Below are positions 7,168-14,780 of a stretch of 39,270 bases of DNA, piece after piece. The stretch is from an uncultured Clostridia bacterium (GTDB lineage: Bacteria > Bacillota > Clostridia > Christensenellales > CAG-138). A program made the position numbers and the translations under genes. Every line of letters begins with the position of its first letter. Position 1 is the stretch's first letter. Under the pieces are notes generated by a model. That model saw only the letters and a list, made by a program, of their open reading frames with translations. It was not told the DNA's origin and ran no database searches. The stretch spans positions 1 through 39,270 of the forward strand of contig CAMVGD010000009.1 of assembly GCA_947166925.1 (NCBI GenBank), written 5' to 3'.

Positions 7168-8049
7168 ATGAAACGCCTTCTGCCGCTCTTGTGTGCCATG
7201 CTCCTGCTTGCCTGCACGGTACAGCCGAATCAGACAGTCGAAACGACGGAACCGCCCGCGACGGCGGTCCCGACGGAGGAGCCTGCCGTTGGAGACGACG
7301 TGATCGTCGCGATCGAAACGGACGAGCCGAAAACGCTTCCGCCGCTGCCGACGCCTGCGCCTACGCCGGAGCCGACCCCGGAACCGACGCCGGAACCCAC
7401 GCCGACCCCGAATCCGTATCGCGGAGAGAAGATCACGGCGTCCGAAACGAACGAGGCGTTCTGGTACTGTGCGCCGACCGAAGCGCTGAAAAGCTACGTC
7501 ACCGGCATGAGCTATCCGGAGAATCCGAAGGACGCGCCGGTGAAGCTCGACGATCTGCGTTATGTGCACATCCTGTACGTCGATTTTGACGGCGCGGAGC
7601 ACGAGGGCGAGCTGCTGGTGCATAAGAAGGTCGCAAAGGACGTGATCGAGATCTTCGAGGCGCTGTACGACGCGCGCTACCCGCTGCGCTCGGTCAGGCT
7701 TTTGGACGATTTCGGACAGCCGTTCGACGACGGGCTTTCGATGTCGGCGGACAATACCTCGGCGTACTGCTGCCGCAGGGTCACCGGCAAGAAATACTTT
7801 TCGCGGCACAGCTACGGCACGGCGATCGACGTCAATCCGGTCGAGAACCCGTATGTGAAGCCGGATGGGAGCTTTTCACCGAAGGAGAGCGAGCCGTATC
7901 TGGATCGTACGGATTTGCGCCCCGGCATGATCACGAAGGACGATCTCTGCTACAAGCTGTTCAAACAGCACGGCTGGAAGTGGGGCGGCGACTTTTCCGA
8001 GCCCGACTATCAGCATTTCTCGAAGGACGTAAAGGGGGTCACGCCATGA
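7168..8049 (+). CDS. M15-family D,D-carboxypeptidase/endopeptidase-like lipoprotein
   Basis: This is a cell-wall peptidase anchored as a lipoprotein (lipobox LLLAC, Cys16). Residues about 20-90 form a flexible linker rich in TPEPTPEP repeats. The C-terminal domain carries the M15 zinc-site motifs SRHSYGTAIDVN (SxHxxGxAxD, first His and Asp ligands) and WGGDFSEPDYQHF (second His). They match the VanY/CwlK-like M15_4 group, which cleaves peptidoglycan stem peptides. The final His-x-His is QHF here, as in many M15_4 members. The start is the only ATG that provides a signal peptide, yet it lacks a ribosome binding site and lies seven bases after the -10, suggesting a leaderless mRNA. The stop overlaps the next gene (ATGA). 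Confidence 0.9.
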   Translation: MKRLLPLLCAMLLLACTVQPNQTVETTEPPATAVPTEEPAVGDDVIVAIETDEPKTLPPLPTPAPTPEPTPEPTPEPTPTPNPYRGEKITASETNEAFWYCAPTEALKSYVTGMSYPENPKDAPVKLDDLRYVHILYVDFDGAEHEGELLVHKKVAKDVIEIFEALYDARYPLRSVRLLDDFGQPFDDGLSMSADNTSAYCCRRVTGKKYFSRHSYGTAIDVNPVENPYVKPDGSFSPKESEPYLDRTDLRPGMITKDDLCYKLFKQHGWKWGGDFSEPDYQHFSKDVKGVTP

Positions 8050-8759
8050 CCGAGCAGGAGATTCTTGCGTATCTGGAGCAGGACAAGACGCTTCGCATCG
8101 ACATGATCGAGGCGATCCGGCGCGGCGGCGCAAAGATCCTGTACGCTGAACCGGACGCGGTGCTGCTCACCAAGATGGATCGCTTCTGCCTCGTTGTGTC
8201 TGACACGGTCGAAGCGGGTCTCAAGGCGCTCGAAACGGTCCCGGCGGACATTCACCTGTTCGTGGCGCATAACGAAGCCTCGCGCGATGCGGTGTTTCAT
8301 ACGTTTCCGTTCATCAACCACGCGTCGGCGTGCTGGCAGGCGTATTATCCGGGCAGGGAGCCGATCCCGCTGCCGCAGGTGTGCGAGATCCGGCCGTTTC
8401 CGAAGGAGGAGCTGCAGCTTCTGCTGTCGGTCTACGACCCGGAGGGCGATCCCGAACGCTATCGGGAGCGCATCGAAAAGGGCGACGTGCTTGCCGCTTA
8501 CCGGGACGGCGAGATCGCGGGGTTCATCGGCTTCCACGGCGACGGCTCCGGCGGCATGCTGGAGGTTTTGCCGAAGTTCAGAAGACTCGGCATCGGCTCC
8601 GCGCTGGAGATCGCGCTGCATAACCTCGCGCTCAGCCGCGGGTGGACGCCGTACGGGCAGATCTACACGACCAACGACGCGTCGCGGAAGCTGCAGGAAA
8701 GCCTCGGCATGGTCGTTTCCGACGGCGCGATCTATTGGATGTACGAGGAATCCGTCTGA
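8046..8759 (+). CDS. GNAT-family N-acetyltransferase
   Basis: This 237-aa protein has an N-terminal region of about 110 residues without recognisable motifs. It is followed by a GNAT fold whose acetyl-CoA loop is VLPKFRRLGIGSALE (R-x-x-G-x-G), with the later strand and helix TTNDASRKLQESLGM. The substrate is unknown. The ATG at 8046 overlaps the stop of the M15 gene, so the two are translationally coupled; the longer upstream frame is a shadow. A 12-bp perfect palindrome spans its stop codon (8752-8778). Confidence 0.88.
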   Translation: MTEQEILAYLEQDKTLRIDMIEAIRRGGAKILYAEPDAVLLTKMDRFCLVVSDTVEAGLKALETVPADIHLFVAHNEASRDAVFHTFPFINHASACWQAYYPGREPIPLPQVCEIRPFPKEELQLLLSVYDPEGDPERYRERIEKGDVLAAYRDGEIAGFIGFHGDGSGGMLEVLPKFRRLGIGSALEIALHNLALSRGWTPYGQIYTTNDASRKLQESLGMVVSDGAIYWMYEESV

Positions 8760-8778
8760 AAACTGTGTTTTCAGACGG
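8752..8778 (+). repeat. 12-bp perfect hairpin over the GNAT stop codon
   Basis: CCGTCTGAAAAC-TGT-GTTTTCAGACGG includes the TGA stop. It has no T-run of terminator type, but it could act as a weak terminator or as a 3' end protecting hairpin. Confidence 0.6.
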
Positions 8779-8950
8779 GGCTTCATTCCGCGCCTATGCA
8801 TCTTTGATGCACCGGGCGGCGCGAAATGCAAGGAGTCAGACGCACCGCGCATGTCGCTGCGTCTGACGGATTGATGTGAGTAACAAAACAGTAGGGACGG
8901 GCATTGCCCATCCGATGAAGCAAAACACACAAACCATTTTGGAGGAGCAT
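8779..8950 (+). other. proS leader region with a 10-bp hairpin, no T-box seen
   Basis: The gap before proS holds a perfect 10-bp inverted repeat (GTCAGACGCA / TGCGTCTGAC, 8835-8867) and a small palindrome GGGCATTGCCC near 8900. I looked for T-box landmarks (specifier stem, AGGGTGG-like antiterminator bulge) and found none. Confidence 0.5.
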
Positions 8951-10690
8951 ATGAAGGTAAAGAACATTTTGGGCGAACGGTTCAAGGAGCGCGCGTTTGA
9001 CATCGAGAGTCAGAATCTCATGACGCGCGGCGGCTATATCAAGCAGGTCGGCAACGGCATCTACTCGCTGTTCATGCCGGCAAAGCGCATTCAGAACAAG
9101 ATCGAGCAGATCCTCAGGGAGGAGATGGACGCGATCGACGGGCAGGAGGTCCTGTTCCCGGTCGTCATGCCCGCGACGCTCTGGCAGAGCTCGGGCAGAT
9201 TCGACTCCATCGGCAAGGAGCTTTTGCGGTTCAAGGATCGTGGCGGCGCCGACATGGTCCTCGGCATGACGCACGAGGAGGCGGCGGTGCAGATGGCGAT
9301 GAACGTGGCGGGCACGTATCAGAAGTACCCGTTCATGATCTATCAGATCCAGACCAAGTTCCGCGACGAGCCGCGCGCAAGAGGCGGATTGATCCGCGTG
9401 CGCGAGTTTACGATGAAGGACGCGTATTCGTTCCATACATCGCAGGAGGACCTCGAGGCGTACTACGATCGCGCCTACCGCGCGTATGAGCGCATCTACG
9501 CCCGCGCGGGCGTGCCCGAGGTGCTTGCGGTCAAATCCGACTCCGGTATGATGGGCGGCAAGGTCAGCCACGAGTTCATGCTTCTGACCGACATCGGCGA
9601 AGACACCATCGTGACCTGCCCCGAATGCGGCTTCCGCGCCAACATGGAAGCGTGCGACGCGATCACCGAAAACAAAGCGGACGAGACGCTCGCGCCTTTG
9701 ACTGAGGTCTTCACCGGCGAAGCCGCGACGATCGCTGAGGTCGGCGAGCTTCTGCATATGCCGGATGAAAAGTCCTGCAAAGCAGTCGTCTATCAGCGCA
9801 ACGCAGACGATTCCTACGTGCTGATCTTCGTGCGCGGCGATAAGGAGGTCAACGAGACCAAGCTCACGAACTTCCTGAAGTCGGAGATCCATCCGGCGGT
9901 CGATATCGAGAATGCAAACCTTTCCGCAGGCAACATCGGACCGGTCAACCTCAAGACGAACGCGACCGTGCTGTTCGACCGCTCACTGGTCGGCGCGACG
10001 AACCTCGTCTGCGGCGCAAACAAGCCCGAGTATCACTATACCGGCTTCACGCCCGCGCGCGATCTGCCCGAGGATACGCAGTACCTCGATTTAAGTAAAG
10101 CCGTCGAGGGCGGCACCTGCCCGAACTGCAAACGGCACAGCCTGAAGATCTCCCGCGGCATCGAGGTCGGCAACATCTTCCAGCTCGGCAAGCGCTACAC
10201 GGAAGCCATGGGCATGACCTACGACGCGGAGAACGGCGAGCGCAAGAACCCGATCATGGGCTGCTACGGCATCGGCGTCGGCAGACTCATTGCGTCGGTT
10301 TGCGAAGCGCATCACGACGATTACGGCCCCATCTGGCCGATCACGATCGCGCCGTGGCAGGTCGAGATCTGCGCGCTGCGCATCGACAACGAGGACGTGA
10401 AGAACGCGGCGGATAAGCTCTGCGGCGAACTCGAAGCCATGGGCGTCGAGGTGCTGTACGACGACCGTCCTGTTTCCGCGGGCGTCATGTTCTCCGACGC
10501 GGACCTTTTGGGCGCACCGGTGCGCGTGGTCATTTCCCCGAAGACGCTCGGACGGAACGCGTTCGAGCTTGCCGCGCGCGACAAGTCCTTCCGCGAGGAC
10601 ATCGCGATCGACGGCGCCGCCGAAACGGTCGCCGCCAAGGTCAGAGAGCTGATCGCCGCAGTCAACGCCAAGGTGCCGGAACGGCTGTAA
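8951..10690 (+). CDS. proS: proline--tRNA ligase
   Basis: Class II aminoacyl-tRNA synthetase charging tRNA-Pro, 579 aa, normal for the bacterial type. The N-terminal catalytic part has LMTRGGYIKQVGNGIYS, GKELLRFKDR, GMTHEEA and the motif 2 region TKFRDEPRARGGLIRVREF. A CPEC zinc-like pair (near residue 220) and the INS/YbaK-type editing insertion follow. Motif 3 is YGIGVGRLIASVCE, then the anticodon-binding domain (IWPITIAPWQVEI onwards). The start is ATG 8951, four bases after GGAGGAG; the upstream in-frame extension has no ribosome binding site and is unlike proS. Transcription ends at a terminator (10778-10809) built into the hairpin array directly after its stop. Confidence 0.97.
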   Translation: MKVKNILGERFKERAFDIESQNLMTRGGYIKQVGNGIYSLFMPAKRIQNKIEQILREEMDAIDGQEVLFPVVMPATLWQSSGRFDSIGKELLRFKDRGGADMVLGMTHEEAAVQMAMNVAGTYQKYPFMIYQIQTKFRDEPRARGGLIRVREFTMKDAYSFHTSQEDLEAYYDRAYRAYERIYARAGVPEVLAVKSDSGMMGGKVSHEFMLLTDIGEDTIVTCPECGFRANMEACDAITENKADETLAPLTEVFTGEAATIAEVGELLHMPDEKSCKAVVYQRNADDSYVLIFVRGDKEVNETKLTNFLKSEIHPAVDIENANLSAGNIGPVNLKTNATVLFDRSLVGATNLVCGANKPEYHYTGFTPARDLPEDTQYLDLSKAVEGGTCPNCKRHSLKISRGIEVGNIFQLGKRYTEAMGMTYDAENGERKNPIMGCYGIGVGRLIASVCEAHHDDYGPIWPITIAPWQVEICALRIDNEDVKNAADKLCGELEAMGVEVLYDDRPVSAGVMFSDADLLGAPVRVVISPKTLGRNAFELAARDKSFREDIAIDGAAETVAAKVRELIAAVNAKVPERL

Positions 10691-10777
10691 GCGCTTTCAG
10701 CGCAGTGATATTTGCCGCTATGCGGCAAGTGATATCTGCTTCGCAGGTGATATCTTTCCTGCGGGAAAGTTCATGTA
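10691..10777 (+). repeat. hairpin array, TGATAT-linker type (array 2)
   Basis: The array begins with the base after the proS stop. Palindromes GCGC-TTTCA-GCGC, TTGCCGC-TAT-GCGGCAA, CTGC-TTC-GCAG and CTTTCC-TGC-GGGAAAG are joined by linkers AGTGATA, GTGATAT and GTGATAT. The final module is a true terminator, given separately. Confidence 0.85.
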
Positions 10778-10809
10778 GATTCTCCGAGAGATCGGAGAAT
10801 CTTTTTTTT
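10778..10809 (+). terminator. intrinsic terminator of proS, abutting a TTACAA operator
   Basis: The perfect stem GATTCTCCGA-GAGA-TCGGAGAATC is followed by eight T. The last T residues are also the first bases of the first TTACAA box of the next promoter. Confidence 0.92.
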
Positions 10810-10871
10810 ACAACTCTGTTACAACTATGTGACACTTTTGTGACGTTTCGGACGAATTTCGATGCTATTCT
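10808..10871 (+). promoter_or_regulatory. TTACAA-box operator and promoter of the lipoprotein pair
   Basis: Four 6-bp boxes are each separated by exactly 5 bp: TTACAA (10808), TTACAA (10819), TGACAC (10830) and TGACGT (10841). They are followed by GGACGAATTT and a -10 TATTCT (10866-10871). No -35 sits at normal spacing, as expected for a promoter that needs an activator bound over that position. The layout, repeats with 11-bp period, is that of OmpR/PhoP-type regulators such as Bacillus PhoP (TTHACA-N5). Confidence 0.75.
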
Positions 10872-10903
10872 CATCTTGAAAAACAGAATGGGGGAACTCT
10901 GCC

Positions 10904-12451
10904 ATGAAACGAATCTTTGTTTTGCTGTTTGCGGTCTTGCTGCTGATTGCCTGCCAGCCCACGCCGGAAACGGAGTTTGTGACGCACAAGGACACCGAGG
11001 AGATGCTTGAAAAGGCGGCGGCGACGCCGGTTTCCGACGTTGTGGGCTTCGCGGGCGGCACGGAACAGAACGGCGAACTGCCCGAAGCGCCGCACATCCG
11101 CGAACGGTATCAGATCCCGGAAACGCTTTCCGAAACCGTCACCGAAGCGGACGGGCATTTTACGGTCAACATCGACGCGCGGGTCGAGGTCCCGGACGTT
11201 GCCGATATCCCCATCATCCGCGTGGAGCACGGGACGTTTACGCAGGAAGAGATCACGCGCATCTTCAACGCGCTGACGGGCGGGCGCACGATGTACCTTA
11301 ACAGCAATGTGATGACAAAATCGCAGATCGCCGACACGATCGCGTGGCTCGAAAACCAGCTGAACGACCCCGCGCTGCGCGCCGAACTCGACGAAGAGGA
11401 CCTTGCATCCATCCCGGAGTCGATCGCGGAGCTGAAGGAGCTGTGGCAGACCGCACCGGACACGGTCGACGAGGACGTTTGCGACGGCACGATCGGCGTC
11501 ATGCAGATCGAATACGATGGCAAAAAGGTCACGCGTTACGGCTTCGACGCGGTCTCGCGCGACGAGCAGCCCCGGCTGATCGTTCAGCTGACGATTCCGG
11601 GGCAGGATGAGATCAGCAGTCACCGGCTTGAAGATACGTATCTGTCCGTCATGAACACCCGCTCGGCTCTGTACGGCGGCGAGGGAGACGTGGACGCGCA
11701 TACGCCGAAGATCGCGATCCGCGATCCCGAAAACCCCGCGGAGCTTGCGGCATATCCGTTTATCACCTACACCCCCGCGCAGGCGATGGCGGACACGGAG
11801 GCGTTCTTTGCGTCCGCGGGCTTCCCCGAAATCAGGGCGGATTCAATTATGTGCTATCCGGATACCAAAAGCGAGCAATGCGGCTACCGCGTCAGCTGCG
11901 TGCGCTCGGTCGCGGGCGTTAAAAATGCCTTTCTCGGCAGGATGATGTCGACCAGAGGGACCCCTGCCGGGGATCAGGTCTTTGCGCCGAGATGGGAGTA
12001 TGAGAGCATTTCCGTCTGCATCGACGAGCAGGGCGTCTACATTCTTTCATGGCATGCGCCGCTTGGGATCAGGGAGACCGTGCTGTCTGCGTCGAATCTG
12101 CTGCCGCTTGACGAAATCATGAAGCGGTTCAAATGTCAGATCTGGATCGAGCACAAGCCGTGGCTCATTTTGGACGAATCGAAGGTGATCGAATCGGATT
12201 ACCCGTCCGATATGCATATGGAGATTACGCGCATTTCGCTCGGCTTACAGCGCGTGATGGAAAAGAACCGGTTCGATACGGGGCTGCTCGTGCCGGTATG
12301 GAACTTTTACGGCACGACAATGATCACGCGTACGAACGTCAAAACGCGCGAAACGCGTGAGGAGCCGCATTATCAATATATGAATGATTCGCCGATCATC
12401 TCGATCAACGCGATCGACGGCAGCATTATCGACCTGAACAAAGGATATTGA
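10904..12451 (+). CDS. lipoprotein, DUF6034-like, paralogue A
   Basis: This 515-aa exported lipoprotein (MKRIFVLL, lipobox LLIAC, Cys17) belongs with 12461-13960 and 18342-19868. Shared traits are C-x-x-TPE at the mature N-terminus followed by an F(V/I)..KD motif, the segment ERYQIPET, a strand pair DGHFTVNIDA..EVPDV..IPI.RVE, and a C-terminal signature SINAIDGSIIDLNKGY. From memory it resembles DUF6034, lipoproteins of unknown function in Clostridia; this naming is tentative. No enzyme motif is seen. The start has GGGGGA at 10890-10895. The next gene starts 9 nt after its stop, so the two form an operon under the TTACAA-box promoter and probably belong to the regulon of the nearby two-component system. 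Confidence 0.85.
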   Translation: MKRIFVLLFAVLLLIACQPTPETEFVTHKDTEEMLEKAAATPVSDVVGFAGGTEQNGELPEAPHIRERYQIPETLSETVTEADGHFTVNIDARVEVPDVADIPIIRVEHGTFTQEEITRIFNALTGGRTMYLNSNVMTKSQIADTIAWLENQLNDPALRAELDEEDLASIPESIAELKELWQTAPDTVDEDVCDGTIGVMQIEYDGKKVTRYGFDAVSRDEQPRLIVQLTIPGQDEISSHRLEDTYLSVMNTRSALYGGEGDVDAHTPKIAIRDPENPAELAAYPFITYTPAQAMADTEAFFASAGFPEIRADSIMCYPDTKSEQCGYRVSCVRSVAGVKNAFLGRMMSTRGTPAGDQVFAPRWEYESISVCIDEQGVYILSWHAPLGIRETVLSASNLLPLDEIMKRFKCQIWIEHKPWLILDESKVIESDYPSDMHMEITRISLGLQRVMEKNRFDTGLLVPVWNFYGTTMITRTNVKTRETREEPHYQYMNDSPIISINAIDGSIIDLNKGY

Positions 12452-12460
12452 GGTGAGAAA

Positions 12461-13960
12461 ATGAAACGCATGATTTTGATTTTATCGGCGCTTGTATTGC
12501 TCCTTGCCTGCGTGCCCACGCCGACGGAGGACTTTGTGCCGCAAAAGGATACGGTCGCCATGCTTGAAATGGCGAAGACCACGCCTGCGCCCGAGGAGGA
12601 TGTGGTCGGGCGAGTACAGACTGAAGGCGACAGGTACACCGCGCTGCCCCTGCCGTCGCTTAAAGAACGCTATCAGATCCCGGAGACGTATCGGTATCAC
12701 GCCGATCTTGCGGATGGACACTTTGTCCTGAACGTCGACGCCAAGGTGCTGGTGCCGGACGTTTCGGCGATCCCGATCGTGCGCGTCGAGCGGAGCGGCT
12801 TCGATCCGGCGTTCATCCGCACCCTGTTTCAGAACCTGTGCGGCGATGCAGAGTTCTATTATCTCGACCGCACCTATACAAAGACGCAGATCGCCGAGCG
12901 CATCAAATACCTTTCGGAAAACATTTCGGACGAGCAGGCGTACAGCCGTGAGCACGGCGCGGAAAGCCTTGCCGACGTCAAGGCGGAGATCGAACGGCTG
13001 AAGGCAAGCTATGCCGACGCGCCGGATTCCGTCGAGCCGGTCCGCTGTTACGGCGAACAGCAGACGATCGCGCACAACTATATCACAAACGGCGCAGACG
13101 GACCGGTTTCCCATGAATCCACCTCCTTGGGCATCGAGGCGTATACGAAGGCGATGGACCGTTGGTTCGTTTTGCTGAACACGGACCCGGATTCTCCGCT
13201 GGGAAACAGGAAGGGTGCGTATCTGATATACGGAAAAGTCAAGAGCCGCCCGGATGAGATCGGATGCTTCCCGGTTCCCGACACGTATCAGAACGACAGC
13301 TACACGCCGCAGCAGGCGAAAGCGGACGTCGAAGCGTTCCTCAAACAAAACGGAATGGATGACTTTGCGGTCTGGTCGGTCCTGTACGCGCCGGATCAGG
13401 TCAAGGAACAGCCGGACGATCCGATGTATTGGGTGAAATGCGTGCGCACGGTCAACGGCGTGAATACGTCGTTTATCCGGGGGCAAACGTGGGACACGAC
13501 TGATATCTTGGGCCCGATGTGGGAATATGAAATCCTGTCGTTCTGGATGGACCGCGACGGCATTGCCGGCATGGACTGGCATGCGCCGATACAAGTGTGC
13601 GACACGGTCGTGGAGAACGCGAATCTGCTGCCGTTCGACAAGATCATGAAGATCTATCTCAAAATGGTCAACACGAAATTTGCCGCCGCAATGAACATCA
13701 CCGAGCCGGACCTGAAGTACGGCGCAACGACGCAGAATCAATACGACATCGACCGCATCGAGCTTACATTGCAGCGCATTCAGGAGCCGAACGAATGGGA
13801 CAGCGCGCTGCTCGTGCCGGTGTGGAGCTTCTACGGCGTCAACACGCGCACCGAGGTCGAGGACTATATCGAGACGACCGAAAGCACCTATCCGTACGAG
13901 CCCATGCTCTCGATCAACGCGATCGACGGCACGGTGATCGACGTGCGGAAAGGATATTGA
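12461..13960 (+). CDS. lipoprotein, DUF6034-like, paralogue B
   Basis: This 499-aa lipoprotein (lipobox LLLAC, Cys17) is the closest paralogue of the preceding gene. Shared stretches include KERYQIPET, DGHFVLNVDAKVLVPDVS, TKTQIAERIKYL, V(K/S)CVR(T/S)V.GV..(S/A)F and, at the end, LSINAIDGTVIDVRKGY. The start follows AGGTGAG closely, 9 nt after the previous stop, so it depends on the same promoter. Function unknown; outer-face location is inferred from the lipobox. No terminator is visible after it, only a hairpin array (13996-14073), so some transcription may run into the response regulator gene. Confidence 0.85.
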   Translation: MKRMILILSALVLLLACVPTPTEDFVPQKDTVAMLEMAKTTPAPEEDVVGRVQTEGDRYTALPLPSLKERYQIPETYRYHADLADGHFVLNVDAKVLVPDVSAIPIVRVERSGFDPAFIRTLFQNLCGDAEFYYLDRTYTKTQIAERIKYLSENISDEQAYSREHGAESLADVKAEIERLKASYADAPDSVEPVRCYGEQQTIAHNYITNGADGPVSHESTSLGIEAYTKAMDRWFVLLNTDPDSPLGNRKGAYLIYGKVKSRPDEIGCFPVPDTYQNDSYTPQQAKADVEAFLKQNGMDDFAVWSVLYAPDQVKEQPDDPMYWVKCVRTVNGVNTSFIRGQTWDTTDILGPMWEYEILSFWMDRDGIAGMDWHAPIQVCDTVVENANLLPFDKIMKIYLKMVNTKFAAAMNITEPDLKYGATTQNQYDIDRIELTLQRIQEPNEWDSALLVPVWSFYGVNTRTEVEDYIETTESTYPYEPMLSINAIDGTVIDVRKGY

Positions 13961-13995
13961 ACGCCGGGGCTGCGCAAAGATGTTCGCCTTGTCGC

Positions 13996-14073
13996 ATGAA
14001 TTGACCTGACGGTCATGAATTGTTCCTGCGGAACATGAATTATCTTCGACATGAATTGCGGCAAAGCCGCATG
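13996..14073 (+). repeat. hairpin array, ATGAATT-linker type (array 3)
   Basis: Linkers ATGAATT at 13996, 14015, 14035 and 14051 alternate with GACC-TGAC-GGTC, GTTCC-TGC-GGAAC, an imperfect ATC-TTC-GAC, and GCGGC-AAA-GCCGC. The array ends three bases before the TTACAA boxes of the response regulator promoter. Confidence 0.85.
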
Positions 14074-14075
14074 TT

Positions 14076-14107
14076 TTACAACTTGGTTACAACTAATATG
14101 TTACAAT
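14076..14107 (+). promoter_or_regulatory. TTACAA-box operator and promoter of the response regulator gene
   Basis: TTACAA (14076) and TTACAA (14087) are separated by 5 bp. A third TTACAA (14101-14106) overlaps a likely -10 TACAAT (14102-14107). The gap between the second box and the -10 is 9 bp, the same as at 16326-16336. This suggests that the regulator controls its own gene. Confidence 0.7.
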
Positions 14108-14126
14108 ACACCTGAGGAGGGGGCAT

Positions 14127-14780
14127 ATGGCACGGATTTTGGTGATTGAGGATGAATACGCGATCAACGATCTCATCGCGCTGAACCTCGGTATGGTGGG
14201 ACACACGGCGGTGCAGGCGTACACCGGAAGGGAAGCGATCAAGGCAGCGCAGGAGACGCCGTTCGATCTTCTGATCGTCGATGTGATGCTGCCGGACACG
14301 GACGGCTTCAAGGTGTATGAGAAGCTCAAGGGCACGCCGGCGATCTTCGTGACCGCGCTCGGTGAAACCGCGGACAAGGTCAAGGGCTTCGAGCGCGGCG
14401 CGGACGACTATATCGTCAAGCCGTTCGAGATGACGGAGCTTCTGCTGCGCGTCGAGGCGGTGCTGCGCCGCACGCACAAGAGCGAAAGCTGCTATCGGAT
14501 CGACGATCTTGTGATCGACTTTGAGGCGAAGACGGTGACGAAGGGCGGCGAGCCGGTCGATCTCACCATGCAGGAATACGCGCTCTTGGAGGTCCTTGTC
14601 AAGAACCGCAACATCGCGCTGTCGCGGCAGAAGCTGATGCGCGAGGCGTGGGACGTTTCTTTCTTAGGCGAGTCTCGTACGATCGACGTGCACATCCAGA
14701 GGATTCGCAAGAAGCTCGGACTGGACGAACGGATCAAAACGGTCTACCGGCTTGGATACCGGTTTGAGGAGATGCCGTGA
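14127..14780 (+). CDS. OmpR/PhoB-family response regulator
   Basis: DNA-binding response regulator of 217 aa. The receiver domain (1-115) has the acidic pair E8/D9, phospho-acceptor D52 in LLIVDVMLPD, T76 and K98 (YIVKPF). The C-terminal winged-helix domain (about 120-217) has LTMQEYALLEVLVKN, SRQKLMREAWD and the recognition region RTIDVHIQRIRKKLG, ending VYRLGYRFE. It is phosphorylated by the kinase encoded next (GTGA overlap). Its own promoter and three others nearby carry TTACAA direct repeats with an 11-bp period, the spacing bound by tandem OmpR-family dimers, so it is the natural candidate to bind them. Strong ribosome binding site GAGGAGGGGG. Confidence 0.96.
   Translation: MARILVIEDEYAINDLIALNLGMVGHTAVQAYTGREAIKAAQETPFDLLIVDVMLPDTDGFKVYEKLKGTPAIFVTALGETADKVKGFERGADDYIVKPFEMTELLLRVEAVLRRTHKSESCYRIDDLVIDFEAKTVTKGGEPVDLTMQEYALLEVLVKNRNIALSRQKLMREAWDVSFLGESRTIDVHIQRIRKKLGLDERIKTVYRLGYRFEEMP

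Noticed and set aside
8760-8950. T-box leader for proS
   Set aside because: No specifier stem or conserved antiterminator sequence could be found, and no terminator follows before the start codon.
12482-13741. Long minus-strand frame opposite lipoprotein paralogue B
   Set aside because: Shadow frame, no ribosome binding site. The plus strand has a lipobox and family signatures.
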